Source: JBBSGD01 sp038254435
Lineage (GTDB): Bacteria > Actinomycetota > CADDZG01 > WHSQ01
Direction of reading: 5' to 3'
NCBI GenBank assembly: GCA_038254435.1
Contig: JBBSGD010000031.1
Span: 1-28,121 of the forward strand
DNA length: 28,121 nt
How positions within the stretch are numbered: the first letter of the stretch is position 1; every line of letters begins with the position of its first letter. The notes beneath the pieces were generated by a model that was not told the DNA's origin, made no database searches, and worked only from the letters and a program-made list of their open reading frames with translations. The translations under genes and the position numbers were made by a program. Below, piece by piece: positions 8,214 through 16,719 of the stretch.

Positions 8214-8264
8214 CCACTAGGTTGTATGGGTCCATCGTGGTGCTCGAGCAAGCGGAGGTCAATC

Positions 8265-8645
8265 ATGGCAAAGTCCGTAATCGCCACGCCCCATGCCCCC
8301 GAGGCCGTGGGCGCGTACTCCCAGGCGATAGCCTGCAACGGGTTCGTCTTTTGTTCCGGCCAGATACCCATCGATCCGTCTTCGGGCGAGCTCGTGACCG
8401 GGTCCATAGAAGACAAGACTCGGCGCTGTCTCGACAACCTTAGCGCCGTGCTTGCGGAGGCGGGCTCGGGCCTCGACAAGGTAGTCAAGACGACGGTGCT
8501 CCTCGCTTCGATAGACGACTACGCCGCTGCGAATGAGGCCTACGGGGCGTACTTCGAGGCGAGCCCCCCAGCGCGCGCCGCCTTCGCCGTTGCGGCTCTT
8601 CCCAAAGGCGCAGGGATAGAGATCGAGTGCATAGCCCATAGCTGA
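8265..8645 (+). CDS. ridA: RidA family protein (reactive enamine/imine deaminase)
   Basis: The 126-residue length is typical of the RidA/YjgF/UK114 family, which hydrolyses reactive 2-aminoacrylate-type enamines. Family positions are present: Y18 in GAYSQA, the SGQIPIDP segment at 31-38, R104 in PARAAF, and acidic residues E119/E121 in GIEIECIA. R104 is the Arg that binds the substrate carboxylate in RidA. GGAGG at 8253-8257 sits 7 bases ahead of ATG 8265, which sets the start against longer upstream frames. The gene is divergent from the histidine-kinase gene, so both promoters must lie within about 50 bases or inside the coding ends. Confidence 0.93.
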   Translation: MAKSVIATPHAPEAVGAYSQAIACNGFVFCSGQIPIDPSSGELVTGSIEDKTRRCLDNLSAVLAEAGSGLDKVVKTTVLLASIDDYAAANEAYGAYFEASPPARAAFAVAALPKGAGIEIECIAHS

Positions 8646-8660
8646 ACCAGAAGAGCCCTT

Positions 8661-8894
8661 CTACGAGGTGGTGGACTTCTCGGGGGACTCACCAATCACC
8701 TTGTCGCCAAAGACGATCTGCACCTCGCGTTCGCCCGTCCCGCCCGAGACGGGCTCCAAGCCCGCTTCCTCCGGCGTGGTGGCGTATGGTCGCTCGACGT
8801 ACTTCTCGAGCCTGCTCATGAGGAACAGGATCCCGAAGATCATGAGCGGCCAGCCGATGAGCACGCACATCTGGAAGATCTGATACGGCGTCAT
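8661..8894 (-). CDS. Small single-pass membrane protein, unknown function
   Basis: This is a 77-residue protein if it starts at the ATG at 8894 (MTPYQIFQ), or 91 residues from the ATG at 8936; neither start has a clear ribosome-binding site. One hydrophobic helix (about 5-25, rich in Ile, Leu, Phe, Met) is followed by a charged tail ending in EKSTTS. No family was recognised. It sits convergently, 15 bases beyond the ridA stop, and divergently from the M20 hydrolase. The longer form would overlap the 5' end of that gene. The hydrophobic/polar pattern and the AT-richer membrane segment look like a real gene, but the evidence is composition only. Confidence 0.5.
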   Translation of the reverse strand: MTPYQIFQMCVLIGWPLMIFGILFLMSRLEKYVERPYATTPEEAGLEPVSGGTGEREVQIVFGDKVIGESPEKSTTS

Positions 8895-8902
8895 AAGGGA
8901 CA

Positions 8903-10099
8903 GTGTTGCAGAGAAGCGGCGCAGACGCAGGAACATTGAGGGCGAGAATCGACGGTCAGCGGCTCACCGACCGCTTGGCGCGCCTTGTGCGAGCTGAGTC
9001 CGAGAACCCGCCCGGCAACGAGGCCATGGCTGCGGCAGTGGCGCGCGCGGACCTCGAGGACATGGGCCTCGAGGTGACCGAGCACGAGGGAGCGCCGGGC
9101 CGCCCCAGCCTCATCGCCCGGTGCGGAAGTGGCCGGCCTGTGCTCGGCTACTGCTCGCACCTCGACGTCGTGCCGGCCGGGGACCGTGCCGACTGGGACG
9201 AGGATCCTTACGGGGCGCGCGTGAAGGACGGCCGCCTTTACGGGCGAGGATCGGGCGACGCAAAGGGGCCGATTGCGGCGGCCCTCGAGGCGGTGGCGGC
9301 CATCATCGAGGGCGGCGTGCCACTCGCCGGCACGCTCGAGCTCGAGCTCGTTGCCGACGAGGAGGCGATGGGCTTCAAGGGAGCCGGGGAGCTCGTGGCG
9401 CGGGGAGTCATGGCGCCGGACCTGGCAATAGTCGGCGAGCCCACCTCGCTGCGCGTCGTCAGGGCGCAGCGCGGCGCGAGCTGGTTCAGGCTGACTACCC
9501 GCGGGAGGGCGGCGCACGGCTCGGCTCCCGAGCGGGGGGTCAGCGCCATCGCGCACATGGCGGCCGTGATCGAGCACCTGCCCGACACGCTCCCGGTAAT
9601 CGATCACCCTCTTCTCGGGGGGCCGACCCTGAGCGTGGGCACGATCTCGGGCGGGGTGAAGGTCAACGTCGTCCCGGCCTCGTGCACCATCGAGATCGAT
9701 CGCCGCACGGTGCCCGGAGAGAGTGCCGAGTCGGTGCGGGCCTCGATAGAGGAGGCGGTCGAGCTGGCCCGTGCGCGCTATCCCGACTTACGCGTGGACG
9801 TCGACGTGCCCGTTCACTGCAAGCCGTTCGAGATCCCCGCCAGCGCCCCAGTCGTTACCGCGATGGCGGCCGCGGTGGCCGAGGCCACGGGCTCCCCGGG
9901 CGAGCTTGCCGGCTTCCGAGGCGCATCCGACGCCCGGTTCCTGTTCGAAGCGGGGGCCGAGGTCATCGTGTGCGGGCCTGGGGACATCTCTGTGGCCCAC
10001 ACGGCGGATGAGCACATGGAGCTAGACGAGCTCGAGCGCGGCGCAGTTGCCTACGCCCTCGCCTTCACCTCGCTGCTGGCCTCCGGCGGAGCGGGCTGA
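8903..10099 (+). CDS. M20 family metallohydrolase (ArgE/DapE-like)
   Basis: The roughly 398-residue enzyme has the two-zinc M20 layout. SHLDVVPAGD gives H86 and D88, GRGSGDAKG gives the bridging D119, ADEEAMG gives catalytic E153 and metal ligand E154, and HTADEHME near the C-terminus gives the last His ligand. The lid/dimerisation domain lies at about 195-300 (RGRAAHGSAPERG region). The family includes acetylornithine deacetylase and succinyl-diaminopimelate desuccinylase; the sequence does not allow me to choose between them. GTG 8903 is the longest start. TTG 8936 with AGGA just upstream is a credible shorter one (residue 12). The next gene, trpD, starts 3 bases after its stop, so they are probably co-transcribed. 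Confidence 0.88.
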   Translation: MLQRSGADAGTLRARIDGQRLTDRLARLVRAESENPPGNEAMAAAVARADLEDMGLEVTEHEGAPGRPSLIARCGSGRPVLGYCSHLDVVPAGDRADWDEDPYGARVKDGRLYGRGSGDAKGPIAAALEAVAAIIEGGVPLAGTLELELVADEEAMGFKGAGELVARGVMAPDLAIVGEPTSLRVVRAQRGASWFRLTTRGRAAHGSAPERGVSAIAHMAAVIEHLPDTLPVIDHPLLGGPTLSVGTISGGVKVNVVPASCTIEIDRRTVPGESAESVRASIEEAVELARARYPDLRVDVDVPVHCKPFEIPASAPVVTAMAAAVAEATGSPGELAGFRGASDARFLFEAGAEVIVCGPGDISVAHTADEHMELDELERGAVAYALAFTSLLASGGAG

Positions 10100-10102
10100 G
10101 CC

Positions 10103-11131
10103 GTGGCCGCACAGTTCTCGTGGGCGCACACGATCTCGCACCTTCTGGCGGGGGAGTCCCTCACCGAGGACGCTGCGGCGCGCGCCATGGTCGAGATAAT
10201 GGAGGGGGCCGCGAGCCCCGCGCAGATAGCCGGTTTCGTCGTGGCGCTGCGCGCCAAGGGCGAGACCGTGGACGAGGTCGCCGGGCTTGTCGCCACCATG
10301 CGGTCCTACGCCGCGCCGCTGCGGGTCGAGGGCGAGCTGCTCGACACCTGCGGGACAGGGGGTGACCGCAGCGGGACCTTCAACGTGTCGACCGCCGCCG
10401 CACTGGTGTGTGCCGGCGCCGGGGTCAAGGTCGCAAAGCACGGCAACCGCGCGGCGTCGTCGCGCTGCGGCTCGGCGGACGTGCTCGAGGCCCTGGGGGT
10501 CAAGGTGGACCTGCCGCCCGAGGGCGTGGCTGCGTGCATCGAGAGAGCCGGCATCGGCTTCTGCTTCGCGCCGCTCTTTCATCCCGCTATGAAGCACGCA
10601 ATCACGCCGCGGCGCGAGCTTGGTGTTGCGACGATCTTCAACTTCCTCGGGCCCCTGACGAATCCTGCGGGCGCCACTCGTCAGGCGCTTGGCGTGGCGG
10701 ATCCGAGGATGGTCGACATCATGGTCGCCACCCTCGGGCGCCTCGGCAGCGTCCACGTAATCGCCTTTCACGGTGACGGAGGGCTCGATGAGCTTGCGAC
10801 CTCAGGCCCGTCGCACGTTGTCGAGCTGACCGGCGAAGGAGTACGGCGCTGGGAGCTTGATCCGCAGGAGCTCGGGCTGGAGCGCGCACCGCTCGCGGCC
10901 ATCGGCGGCGGCGCCGCAGCCCACAACGCGGCAGTGGTCACCGGGGTTCTCGCCGGCAAGGGAGGGCCGGCTCGGGACGTCGTGGTGCTGAACGCAGCGG
11001 CAGGCCTCGTCGCCGCCGGAGCCGCGGGGGACATGGCAGGGGGGCTGAGCCTGGCATACGAGGCCATCGACTCGGGGGCCGCACGCCGCGCCCTGGCGCT
11101 CCTGGTCGAGGTGTCCGGCTCGCCGCTCTAG
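10103..11131 (+). CDS. trpD: Anthranilate phosphoribosyltransferase
   Basis: The 342-residue enzyme transfers phosphoribose from PRPP to anthranilate, the second step of the tryptophan branch. The PRPP-binding motif CGTGGDRSGTFN is at 83-94 and KHGNRAASS at 112-120, both family signatures; the HPAMKHA and ELGVATIFNFLGPLTNP segments also match. Length and ends are normal. GTG 10103 follows the M20 hydrolase stop by 3 bases. The other trp genes are not in this window, so trpD is away from a classic trp operon, as is usual in many actinobacteria. Confidence 0.96.
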   Translation: MAAQFSWAHTISHLLAGESLTEDAAARAMVEIMEGAASPAQIAGFVVALRAKGETVDEVAGLVATMRSYAAPLRVEGELLDTCGTGGDRSGTFNVSTAAALVCAGAGVKVAKHGNRAASSRCGSADVLEALGVKVDLPPEGVAACIERAGIGFCFAPLFHPAMKHAITPRRELGVATIFNFLGPLTNPAGATRQALGVADPRMVDIMVATLGRLGSVHVIAFHGDGGLDELATSGPSHVVELTGEGVRRWELDPQELGLERAPLAAIGGGAAAHNAAVVTGVLAGKGGPARDVVVLNAAAGLVAAGAAGDMAGGLSLAYEAIDSGAARRALALLVEVSGSPL

Positions 11132-11170
11132 GCCTCGGACCCTGCTCTAACGACCTAGAGTTGGGTGCAC

Positions 11171-12958
11171 ATGGCCTCTCCGACTCCGCACGACGCGCAG
11201 CCCGCTGCCGCGGACGAGGGCGCCCACGATCTGGGAGGCACGATCGAGCGCCAGCGCGAGGATCTCGAGGTCGCGCACGTCCTGCTCGGGCTCTCCGCCC
11301 GGCTGGCCGAGGTTCGCTCGACCCAAGAGACGCTCGAGCAGGCGGTCGACATCGCACGTCACCTGCTCGAGGCGGATCGCTGTTTCGGAGTCGTGTGGGA
11401 CCCGGCCGAGCGGCGGTTCTCACTGAAGGCCCACAGCGGCTTCGATGCGCCGGGGCTCGAGCTCCTTCAAGAGGTCGCCGGCTCGGCCGAGGGGCTGCCG
11501 CTCATGCAGCTCACGCTGACGCAGAAGGCTCCCTTTCTGGCGGCCGATCCTGCTGCGGAGGGCGTCAGCGGCCTCGAGCAGCTCGCCCGCCGGGGGGTCG
11601 GCGCGTACATCGGCATTCCGCTAATAAGGCGAGGCGAGGAGCTCGGAGCCCTCGGGATCGAGTTCGGCGAGCCCCGGCGGCTCGGGGCACGGGAGGACGC
11701 CCTGGCGCGCGGGATCGGGCGCCAGATCAGCGCCGCCCTGTCCACTGCGCGCCGCTTCGGTCTGCTGCAGTCGCTGCGCAGCTTTGGCCTGCGGGTCGGC
11801 CCAAAGCTCCATCTGCAGGACGTCGTGGATGAGGTCACCGGCAGCGCTGCCGCCCTGCTCGGCTGCGACGGAGCGGCCCTGTATTTCCTCGACGAAGCCG
11901 GCGGCTTGCTTACCGCGGTGGGAGCCGCCGGAAGCCTCGCTCTGCCCGAGGGGCTGACCCGCTTCGATCCGCGGGCGGGCGACTGGGGACCCCTCGTCGG
12001 TGGCAAGACCGTGATGGTCACCGACCTGTCGGCCCAGCGGTCCAAGGACGGCTTGTCGACGGTCCTCGCCTCGCCCATCCTCGGCCCGGGGTTGGAGCTG
12101 ACCGGCGCCGTCGTGGTGTTCTTCGTGGACCCGCCTTCTCTCGGCGCCGACGAGGTCGAGGCGCTCAGCGTGCTCGCGGCGCAGGCGGGCGCGGCCGTGG
12201 ACAACGCGCGCAAGTTCGACAATCAGCGCCGCGTGGCCCGCAGCTTGCAGCAGGGGCTCCTGTCCACCGAAGCGCCCAGCACCGATGCCCTCGAGTTCGG
12301 GACCGTCTACGCGCCGGCCGGGGGGCAGGCCGACGTCGGCGGGGACTTCTTTGACGTCTTCGAGCTGCCCGGCGACCGCCTCGGCGTCGTCGTCGGCGAT
12401 GTCTCCGGTAAGGGGGCGGAGGCGGCGGCTCAGACCGCCATGGCCAAGTACATGCTGCGGGCCTTCGCAACGCGCAATCCGGCCCCCTCTTCCGTTCTCT
12501 ACCACCTCAACAACGCCCTCGTGCAGGGCTTTGAGGAGGATCGCTTCCTTACCGTTGTGTACGGAGTGTTCACCGCCGACGGGCTCGACGCCACCCTCGC
12601 CGCCGGCGGCCATCCCAACCCCCTCGTCTACAGGGCGAGGTCCGGTGCCATCGAGTCGTTCGAGCTCGAGGGCACGATTGTGGGAGCCTTCGCCGGCGAG
12701 CAGTTCGAGCAGGAAAGTCTCACGCTCGAGCCGGGCGATGTCGTGGTGGCGTTCTCCGACGGGCTCCTCGACGTGCGCTCCGGAAGCGAGTTTCTCGGCC
12801 GTCAGGGGATAAGAGAGTCGCTGGCCCGGCATGCCGGCGCCGGCGCGCAGAAGCTCGCCGACGCCATCTTCAAGGACGCGCAGGAGTTCGGCACCGTAGG
12901 CGACGACACCATCGTCTTCACGCTTGCCCGCAAGGAAACAGGGGATGAGGAGTCGTGA
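11171..12958 (+). CDS. GAF-GAF-SpoIIE serine phosphatase (RsbU/PP2C type)
   Basis: The 595-residue protein has two GAF sensor domains (about 35-195 and 205-348) followed by a PP2C-like SpoIIE phosphatase domain (about 375-590). Metal-binding aspartates are in VGGDFFD (D392) and VGDVSGKG (D410), with a third in AFSDGLLDVR. Such phosphatases dephosphorylate anti-anti-sigma factors to turn on stress sigma factors. No sigma, anti-sigma or STAS gene is beside it here. ATG 11171 is taken as the start; a GTG six bases earlier is equally in frame and neither has a strong ribosome-binding site. Its TGA overlaps the GTG of the next gene, a zinc-ribbon miniprotein, so the two are translated together. 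Its GAF arrangement parallels that of the kinase at 6441-8213. Confidence 0.9.
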   Translation: MASPTPHDAQPAAADEGAHDLGGTIERQREDLEVAHVLLGLSARLAEVRSTQETLEQAVDIARHLLEADRCFGVVWDPAERRFSLKAHSGFDAPGLELLQEVAGSAEGLPLMQLTLTQKAPFLAADPAAEGVSGLEQLARRGVGAYIGIPLIRRGEELGALGIEFGEPRRLGAREDALARGIGRQISAALSTARRFGLLQSLRSFGLRVGPKLHLQDVVDEVTGSAAALLGCDGAALYFLDEAGGLLTAVGAAGSLALPEGLTRFDPRAGDWGPLVGGKTVMVTDLSAQRSKDGLSTVLASPILGPGLELTGAVVVFFVDPPSLGADEVEALSVLAAQAGAAVDNARKFDNQRRVARSLQQGLLSTEAPSTDALEFGTVYAPAGGQADVGGDFFDVFELPGDRLGVVVGDVSGKGAEAAAQTAMAKYMLRAFATRNPAPSSVLYHLNNALVQGFEEDRFLTVVYGVFTADGLDATLAAGGHPNPLVYRARSGAIESFELEGTIVGAFAGEQFEQESLTLEPGDVVVAFSDGLLDVRSGSEFLGRQGIRESLARHAGAGAQKLADAIFKDAQEFGTVGDDTIVFTLARKETGDEES

Positions 12959-13170
12959 GCACCGGGCGGCGCTGCGCCTCATGCGGCAACAGGACGCGCT
13001 TCGACGTGGTCGAGACCAAGAGGATCAAGTCTTTCCATCACTACACGCTCGGCGGCGAGCTGACAATCGAGGATGAAGAGGTACTCGACCGGGAGCTCGA
13101 ATCGGTGACCTGCAGGTGGTGCGGCTCATCCGACGTGATCGTTGCGACAGCCTCTCAAGGGCCGGGATGA
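12955..13170 (+). CDS. Small zinc-ribbon protein, unknown function
   Basis: This is a 71-residue protein with CASCGN at 7-12 and CRWCGS near 53-58, a paired CxxC arrangement that would hold one zinc ion. Between them is an acidic, beta-prone stretch. No family name was recognised. It starts at GTG overlapping the phosphatase stop (GTGA) and is followed 16 bases later by the NYN-domain gene, so it sits in the middle of a three-gene operon. Partnership with either neighbour is inferred from position only. Confidence 0.75.
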   Translation: MSTGRRCASCGNRTRFDVVETKRIKSFHHYTLGGELTIEDEEVLDRELESVTCRWCGSSDVIVATASQGPG

Positions 13171-13186
13171 GCGACCGGGCAGCGTG

Positions 13187-14386
13187 ATGGAGTCCCTGCC
13201 CGAGGACGTCGCGGCGTCTCTCACGCGCGGCATCTCAGCTTACCTCAAGGCGACCCCGGCGGCGGAGCTGCCGCCCGCGTTGCGTAGGTGGCAGAAGTTC
13301 CGCCCTCAGGCTCTCGCCCAGCGGCGCGACCGGCTCTTTGCCGCGCTGGAGGACCCGGTCATGAGATCGCTGATCGTGCAGTGGCTCGATGATGGGCGCG
13401 CCCCCGTGAGCAAGGCGGACGAGCAGGTGCTGAGGCTGGCTTGTGAGCGGCCGGAGGGATGGGAGCGGGACCTCACCGGCCGCTCGGCGGGGCCAGCCCC
13501 GCCCCGTGCGAAGGAGCAGGATCAAGCCGGGCTGCTGGCCGAGGTGCGCCGCCGGGCCCAGAAGGCCCGCAAAGAGGCCCGCGTTGCCAAAGATGAGGCG
13601 CGCAAGCAGGTGGAGCTGGCCGGTTTGCGCGCTGAGGAGGCGGCGCGCAGCGCCGCTCGACTGCAGGAGGAGCTCGCGGCAAGCCGGCGGGCGCAAGCGG
13701 CGAGCGTTGCGCAGGGACAGCGCCTGACCCTGGCCCTCGAGGGCGAGCGCAGAAAGGGCGAGCGCGCCGTGAGACGGGCGAACAAAGCGCGCGACGAGGC
13801 TCGCTCGAGCCTCAAGGAGGCGCGCGCCGAAGCCGCCTCCCTGCGGCGCGCGCTCGCAACCACCAAGAGATCTCCCGCTCCGGCGCGCAGCTCGGCGCGA
13901 GAAACGCACCGCGCCCGCCCCGGGAGGCGTACGCCTCTGACGGTTCCGCCGGGACGACTGGGCGACGACGCTCTCACGCTCGACGACTGGCTCAAGGTCC
14001 CCGCCGTCCAGCTTCTCGTCGACGGCTACAACGTGGCCAAGGCGGAGAAGGGGTTCGGAGACCTCGAGCTGCCGCGCCAGCGCCAGCGTTTGGCTCAGGA
14101 AGTCGATGCGCTCGCGCGCCGCAACAAGATCGCCGCGACCATCGTCTTCGACGGCGCCCAGCGGCCGCCCGGAACAGCGCGCCGGTCGCGCCTGGCCGTC
14201 GCCGTCGAGTACTCGCGGCCCGATGAGATCGCCGACGACCACCTCGTGGCGCGCCTCGCCGGCCTCCCACCCGACCCCGTCGTAGTGATTACCAACGACA
14301 AAGAGCTGCAGGCCAGGACGAGGGAGCTGGGCGCGACCATCGCGTCCTCGGACCAGCTCCTGAGTCTCATCCGCAAGCGGACCTAA
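13187..14386 (+). CDS. Coiled-coil protein with C-terminal NYN (YacP/PIN-like) nuclease-type domain
   Basis: The 399-residue protein has an N-terminal helical region (1-110), then a long coiled coil rich in Arg, Glu, Ala and Lys (about 115-235), a basic linker, and a C-terminal NYN domain from about 275. Putative metal-site acids are D279 in LVDGYNV, D350-D351 in EIADDHLV and D371 in ITNDKEL, the arrangement expected for YacP/NYN RNA-cleaving domains. The coiled coil suggests RNA binding or oligomerisation. ATG 13187 (or GTG 13184) is chosen. An upstream TTG frame at 13142 would overlap the zinc-ribbon gene. The role in RNA processing is inferred from the family. Confidence 0.8.
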   Translation: MESLPEDVAASLTRGISAYLKATPAAELPPALRRWQKFRPQALAQRRDRLFAALEDPVMRSLIVQWLDDGRAPVSKADEQVLRLACERPEGWERDLTGRSAGPAPPRAKEQDQAGLLAEVRRRAQKARKEARVAKDEARKQVELAGLRAEEAARSAARLQEELAASRRAQAASVAQGQRLTLALEGERRKGERAVRRANKARDEARSSLKEARAEAASLRRALATTKRSPAPARSSARETHRARPGRRTPLTVPPGRLGDDALTLDDWLKVPAVQLLVDGYNVAKAEKGFGDLELPRQRQRLAQEVDALARRNKIAATIVFDGAQRPPGTARRSRLAVAVEYSRPDEIADDHLVARLAGLPPDPVVVITNDKELQARTRELGATIASSDQLLSLIRKRT

Positions 14387-14398
14387 CTTCGTCCAGGG

Positions 14399-14420
14399 CC
14401 GAACCTCGCCGCAGGCTCGG
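14399..14420 (+). terminator. Weak candidate hairpin after the NYN gene
   Basis: CCGAACCT (14399-14406) pairs with AGGCTCGG (14413-14420) with one mismatch and a six-base loop, 12 bases past the stop. No U-run follows. The gap 14387-14470 otherwise shows no clear gene. Confidence 0.3.
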
Positions 14421-14469
14421 GCGGCCGGCGAGAATACGATGCGCACTTAGCGGAGCAAGTCTCAGGGAG

Positions 14470-14935
14470 CGTGTGATGTAAGGCCTTTCTATTCCCGGAC
14501 GACACACATGCCACCACTGATTAGCCAGACCGGAGAAGTTGATCCACGCGTCTTCCAACGAGAGTGTCTTCGACCTGACGACCAGGTACGCGAGAACCTC
14601 AAATGTGCCGAGAATGACATGTGCTGAGTCGGGAAGGTCTTCGCGATTGTCCCAGTGGGCGAGGAGGTGCTCGGCTGCCTCTTCTCGAATCGCTTCATGA
14701 CTGTCCCATCTGTCGATGAGCGCCACGCGCGCCCCGAGAGGGGGCCCGATGAGCGCGGCGGTCTCGGCGGCCTTGGGTTCCAGGCTCGAGGCGATGAAGG
14801 CACCTCGAACGGCGCGAGGGCGCGCGGGCAAGGGCCGTGCAGGCGGCCCGCCCGGGCGCGCTCAGATGCCAGCACGACGCGGGGACACTCTTGTCGATGG
14901 AAGGGCGCGGCGTGGCGCACGAGCAGGAGCTTCAT
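14470..14935 (-). pseudogene. Decayed histidine phosphatase (phosphoglycerate-mutase-like), two frameshifts
   Basis: From ATG 14935 the reading begins MKLLLVRHAAP, the catalytic RH motif of the histidine-phosphatase superfamily. The family pattern then moves to the next frame near 14863 (HLSAPGRAACTALARA) and to the third frame near 14825 (AFIASSLEPKAAETA and the rest), as if one base had been gained at each point. In the last part, the expected second catalytic His (HGT) reads LGT (ILGTFEV). The segment is visibly lower in G+C than its neighbours. It starts 2 bases after the permease stop and was probably its operon partner. Alternative explanations are assembly indels, but the lost His and altered composition favour real decay. 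The 3' boundary is approximate. Confidence 0.7.
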
Positions 14936-14937
14936 CG

Positions 14938-16092
14938 CTAGAGGCCTCCCGGCGCGAGGAGATAGAGAGCCCCGAGGGCGGCGGCCATGGAGAGCGGTAC
15001 GAGAACGATCCCGATGCGGCTGAAGGTGGCAAGCGAGGGGCGGGTGTGGGCGCTGCGAGCGGCCTGAAGCCACAGGATCGCAGACAGGGACCCCGTGACC
15101 GCGAGGTTGGGGCCGAGGTTGAGACCCACGAGCAGCGACCTGGCGTGGGCGTGGGACTTGGCGGCGAGCAGCACGGCGGCCGGCAGGTTGTTGACGGCCA
15201 CCGCGGCCACCGCCCCCACCGCGGCGGCTTCCCAGCTCGAGGCGGCCGCCATCAGATCGGACGGCCCGGACCACACCCGCGCGAGGGTGCCGAGACCTAC
15301 CGCCAGGCCGAAGAGTCCGGCCAGGAGCGGCAGGTTGACGAAGTCGAGCAGCGCCACGAGCAGGCCGGGCCGGGTTGCGATGCGAGCTCCGCCGACGATG
15401 ACTCCCAGCGCAAGGACCCACAGGGCCGGGTTCGGAAGGATCAGCACCAGGGCGATGGCTCCGAGAACACCCCCGAGGCCGAGCCCAAGACGAGCCTGCG
15501 CTGCAGCCGGGTTCGCGCCGTCGCTGTGCGCAAGGGGCCGCGCATATGCGGCGGTCACCACGGCGACGGTCACGATCATCGCCGCCACCCACGCGGGCCA
15601 CATGCGCGACGCGAACTCGCTCCCCGACACAGGGTCGCGCACCAGAACCAGCAGGTTGGTGAGGTTCGAGCCCGGCAGGATCAGAGACGCCGAGTTGGAC
15701 ATGAAGACGCAGCCGTAGAGAAAGGGTCTCTCATCGGCTCCGCGGCGGCGCGCGACGTACACGAGGATCGGCGTGAGGAAAGTGACGGAGGTGTCGAGGT
15801 TGAGCACCGCGGTCACTGCCGCCACAAGCGCCAGCAGGGCCCAGAGAAGTGTGAAGTTGGCGCCCGGCAATCGTTCGAGTCCGCCGGCGGCCGCCTCGAA
15901 CAATCCGTCGTCGTTTGCGACGTACCCGATGAGGAGCAGGCCCGCCACGAGCACGAACGGTGGCCACGTCTGCTGGGCCGCGCTGAGGGCTCGTCCGGAG
16001 CCGGACACGAAGGCGGCGGCGATGAGCGTCGCGCCGAGCAGGAACACGCCCGCCTCGAGGCGCCGCCTATTGTTCTTGAGAGCTGTGCGCAC
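14938..16092 (-). CDS. ArsB/NhaD-type (ion transporter superfamily) membrane permease
   Basis: The 384-residue integral membrane protein has about ten hydrophobic segments across its full length. Features of the ArsB/NhaD/SLC13 group include NLDTSVTFLTPIL (a membrane re-entrant Asp-Thr loop), FMSNSASLILPGSNLTNLL and VNNLPAAVLLAA with GLNLGPNLAVTGS in the second half, a pseudo-symmetric pair of loops. Substrate could be arsenite, another anion or sodium/proton, and the sequence does not decide. No arsR, arsC or Cys-rich sensor is beside it. The gene is divergent from the zinc-ribbon protein at 16197. The decayed phosphatase follows it in the same direction. Confidence 0.8.
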   Translation of the reverse strand: MRTALKNNRRRLEAGVFLLGATLIAAAFVSGSGRALSAAQQTWPPFVLVAGLLLIGYVANDDGLFEAAAGGLERLPGANFTLLWALLALVAAVTAVLNLDTSVTFLTPILVYVARRRGADERPFLYGCVFMSNSASLILPGSNLTNLLVLVRDPVSGSEFASRMWPAWVAAMIVTVAVVTAAYARPLAHSDGANPAAAQARLGLGLGGVLGAIALVLILPNPALWVLALGVIVGGARIATRPGLLVALLDFVNLPLLAGLFGLAVGLGTLARVWSGPSDLMAAASSWEAAAVGAVAAVAVNNLPAAVLLAAKSHAHARSLLVGLNLGPNLAVTGSLSAILWLQAARSAHTRPSLATFSRIGIVLVPLSMAAALGALYLLAPGGL

Positions 16093-16196
16093 GCCACAGA
16101 TTGTGCGTCACTCCCAGGGCGCGCGCCTACGCACCGGCACGGCTTGTCTGCTAGCGTTGCGGCGCTCGCGCAGAGCGTGAAGAAAGGGGGTGCCCT

Positions 16197-16637
16197 GTGG
16201 TCAGAACCGCCTATTGCACGGTGTGCGCGCGGACTGTCTATCTGGGCTCCGGTGACTCGGAGCATTGCCCCGTCTGCTCGTCGGCGCTGCTCAGGCTGCC
16301 CGGGGCGTCGGACGCGCAAGACTTTCTCGGCCGCCGCATTGCTCGCAACGAGACGGAGTTTCGGTCCCGCAACGAGAACCGCCAGAACGCCGCTCTGAAG
16401 AGCGGCGTCGCCACCGCGCGCTTCGTGTGCGAGTGCGGATCCCAAGACTGCGAGGAACGCCTCGAGCTGCCACTCGGCGACTACGAGACCGTGCGGCTCA
16501 ACCCCCGCCGGTTCGTGATCGTGACCGGACACGACGTGGCCGAGGTGGAGGTCGTCGTGGCCAGCCATGGCGGCTGGTCGATAGTGGAAAAGATAGGCGT
16601 CCCGGGTGCCATGGCAGCCAGGGACGACGCCCGCTAG
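16197..16637 (+). CDS. Zinc-ribbon protein with CxC/CxxxxC C-terminal motif, unknown function
   Basis: The 146-residue product has an N-terminal CTVC and a CPVC 17 residues later, a clear zinc-ribbon. In the C-terminal half, FVCECGSQDCEERLELP is followed by RRFVIVTGHDVAEVEVV, a small domain I have seen as a conserved unknown in actinobacteria. GTG 16197 is supported by AGAAAGGGGG about 7 bases upstream. It is divergent from the permease gene at 16092; the 104 bases between hold both promoters but no convincing boxes. Function unknown. Confidence 0.8.
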   Translation: MVRTAYCTVCARTVYLGSGDSEHCPVCSSALLRLPGASDAQDFLGRRIARNETEFRSRNENRQNAALKSGVATARFVCECGSQDCEERLELPLGDYETVRLNPRRFVIVTGHDVAEVEVVVASHGGWSIVEKIGVPGAMAARDDAR

Positions 16638-16719
16638 GAAGTTGTCGCAGGCCCCTTCTATCGTCGTCTTCGACGGACAAGCCGCTCACACTGGGGCGGT
16701 CCCTTTGGAAGGAGACGGC

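Noticed and set aside
6916..8262. Long minus-strand frame inside the histidine kinase
   Set aside because: It is the shifted frame of the kinase gene, Arg-rich with no motif, and typical of third-position GC bias.
14716..16398. 560-codon plus-strand frame opposite the permease
   Set aside because: The product is low-complexity Gly/Arg/His-rich and antisense to a clear membrane protein with family motifs.
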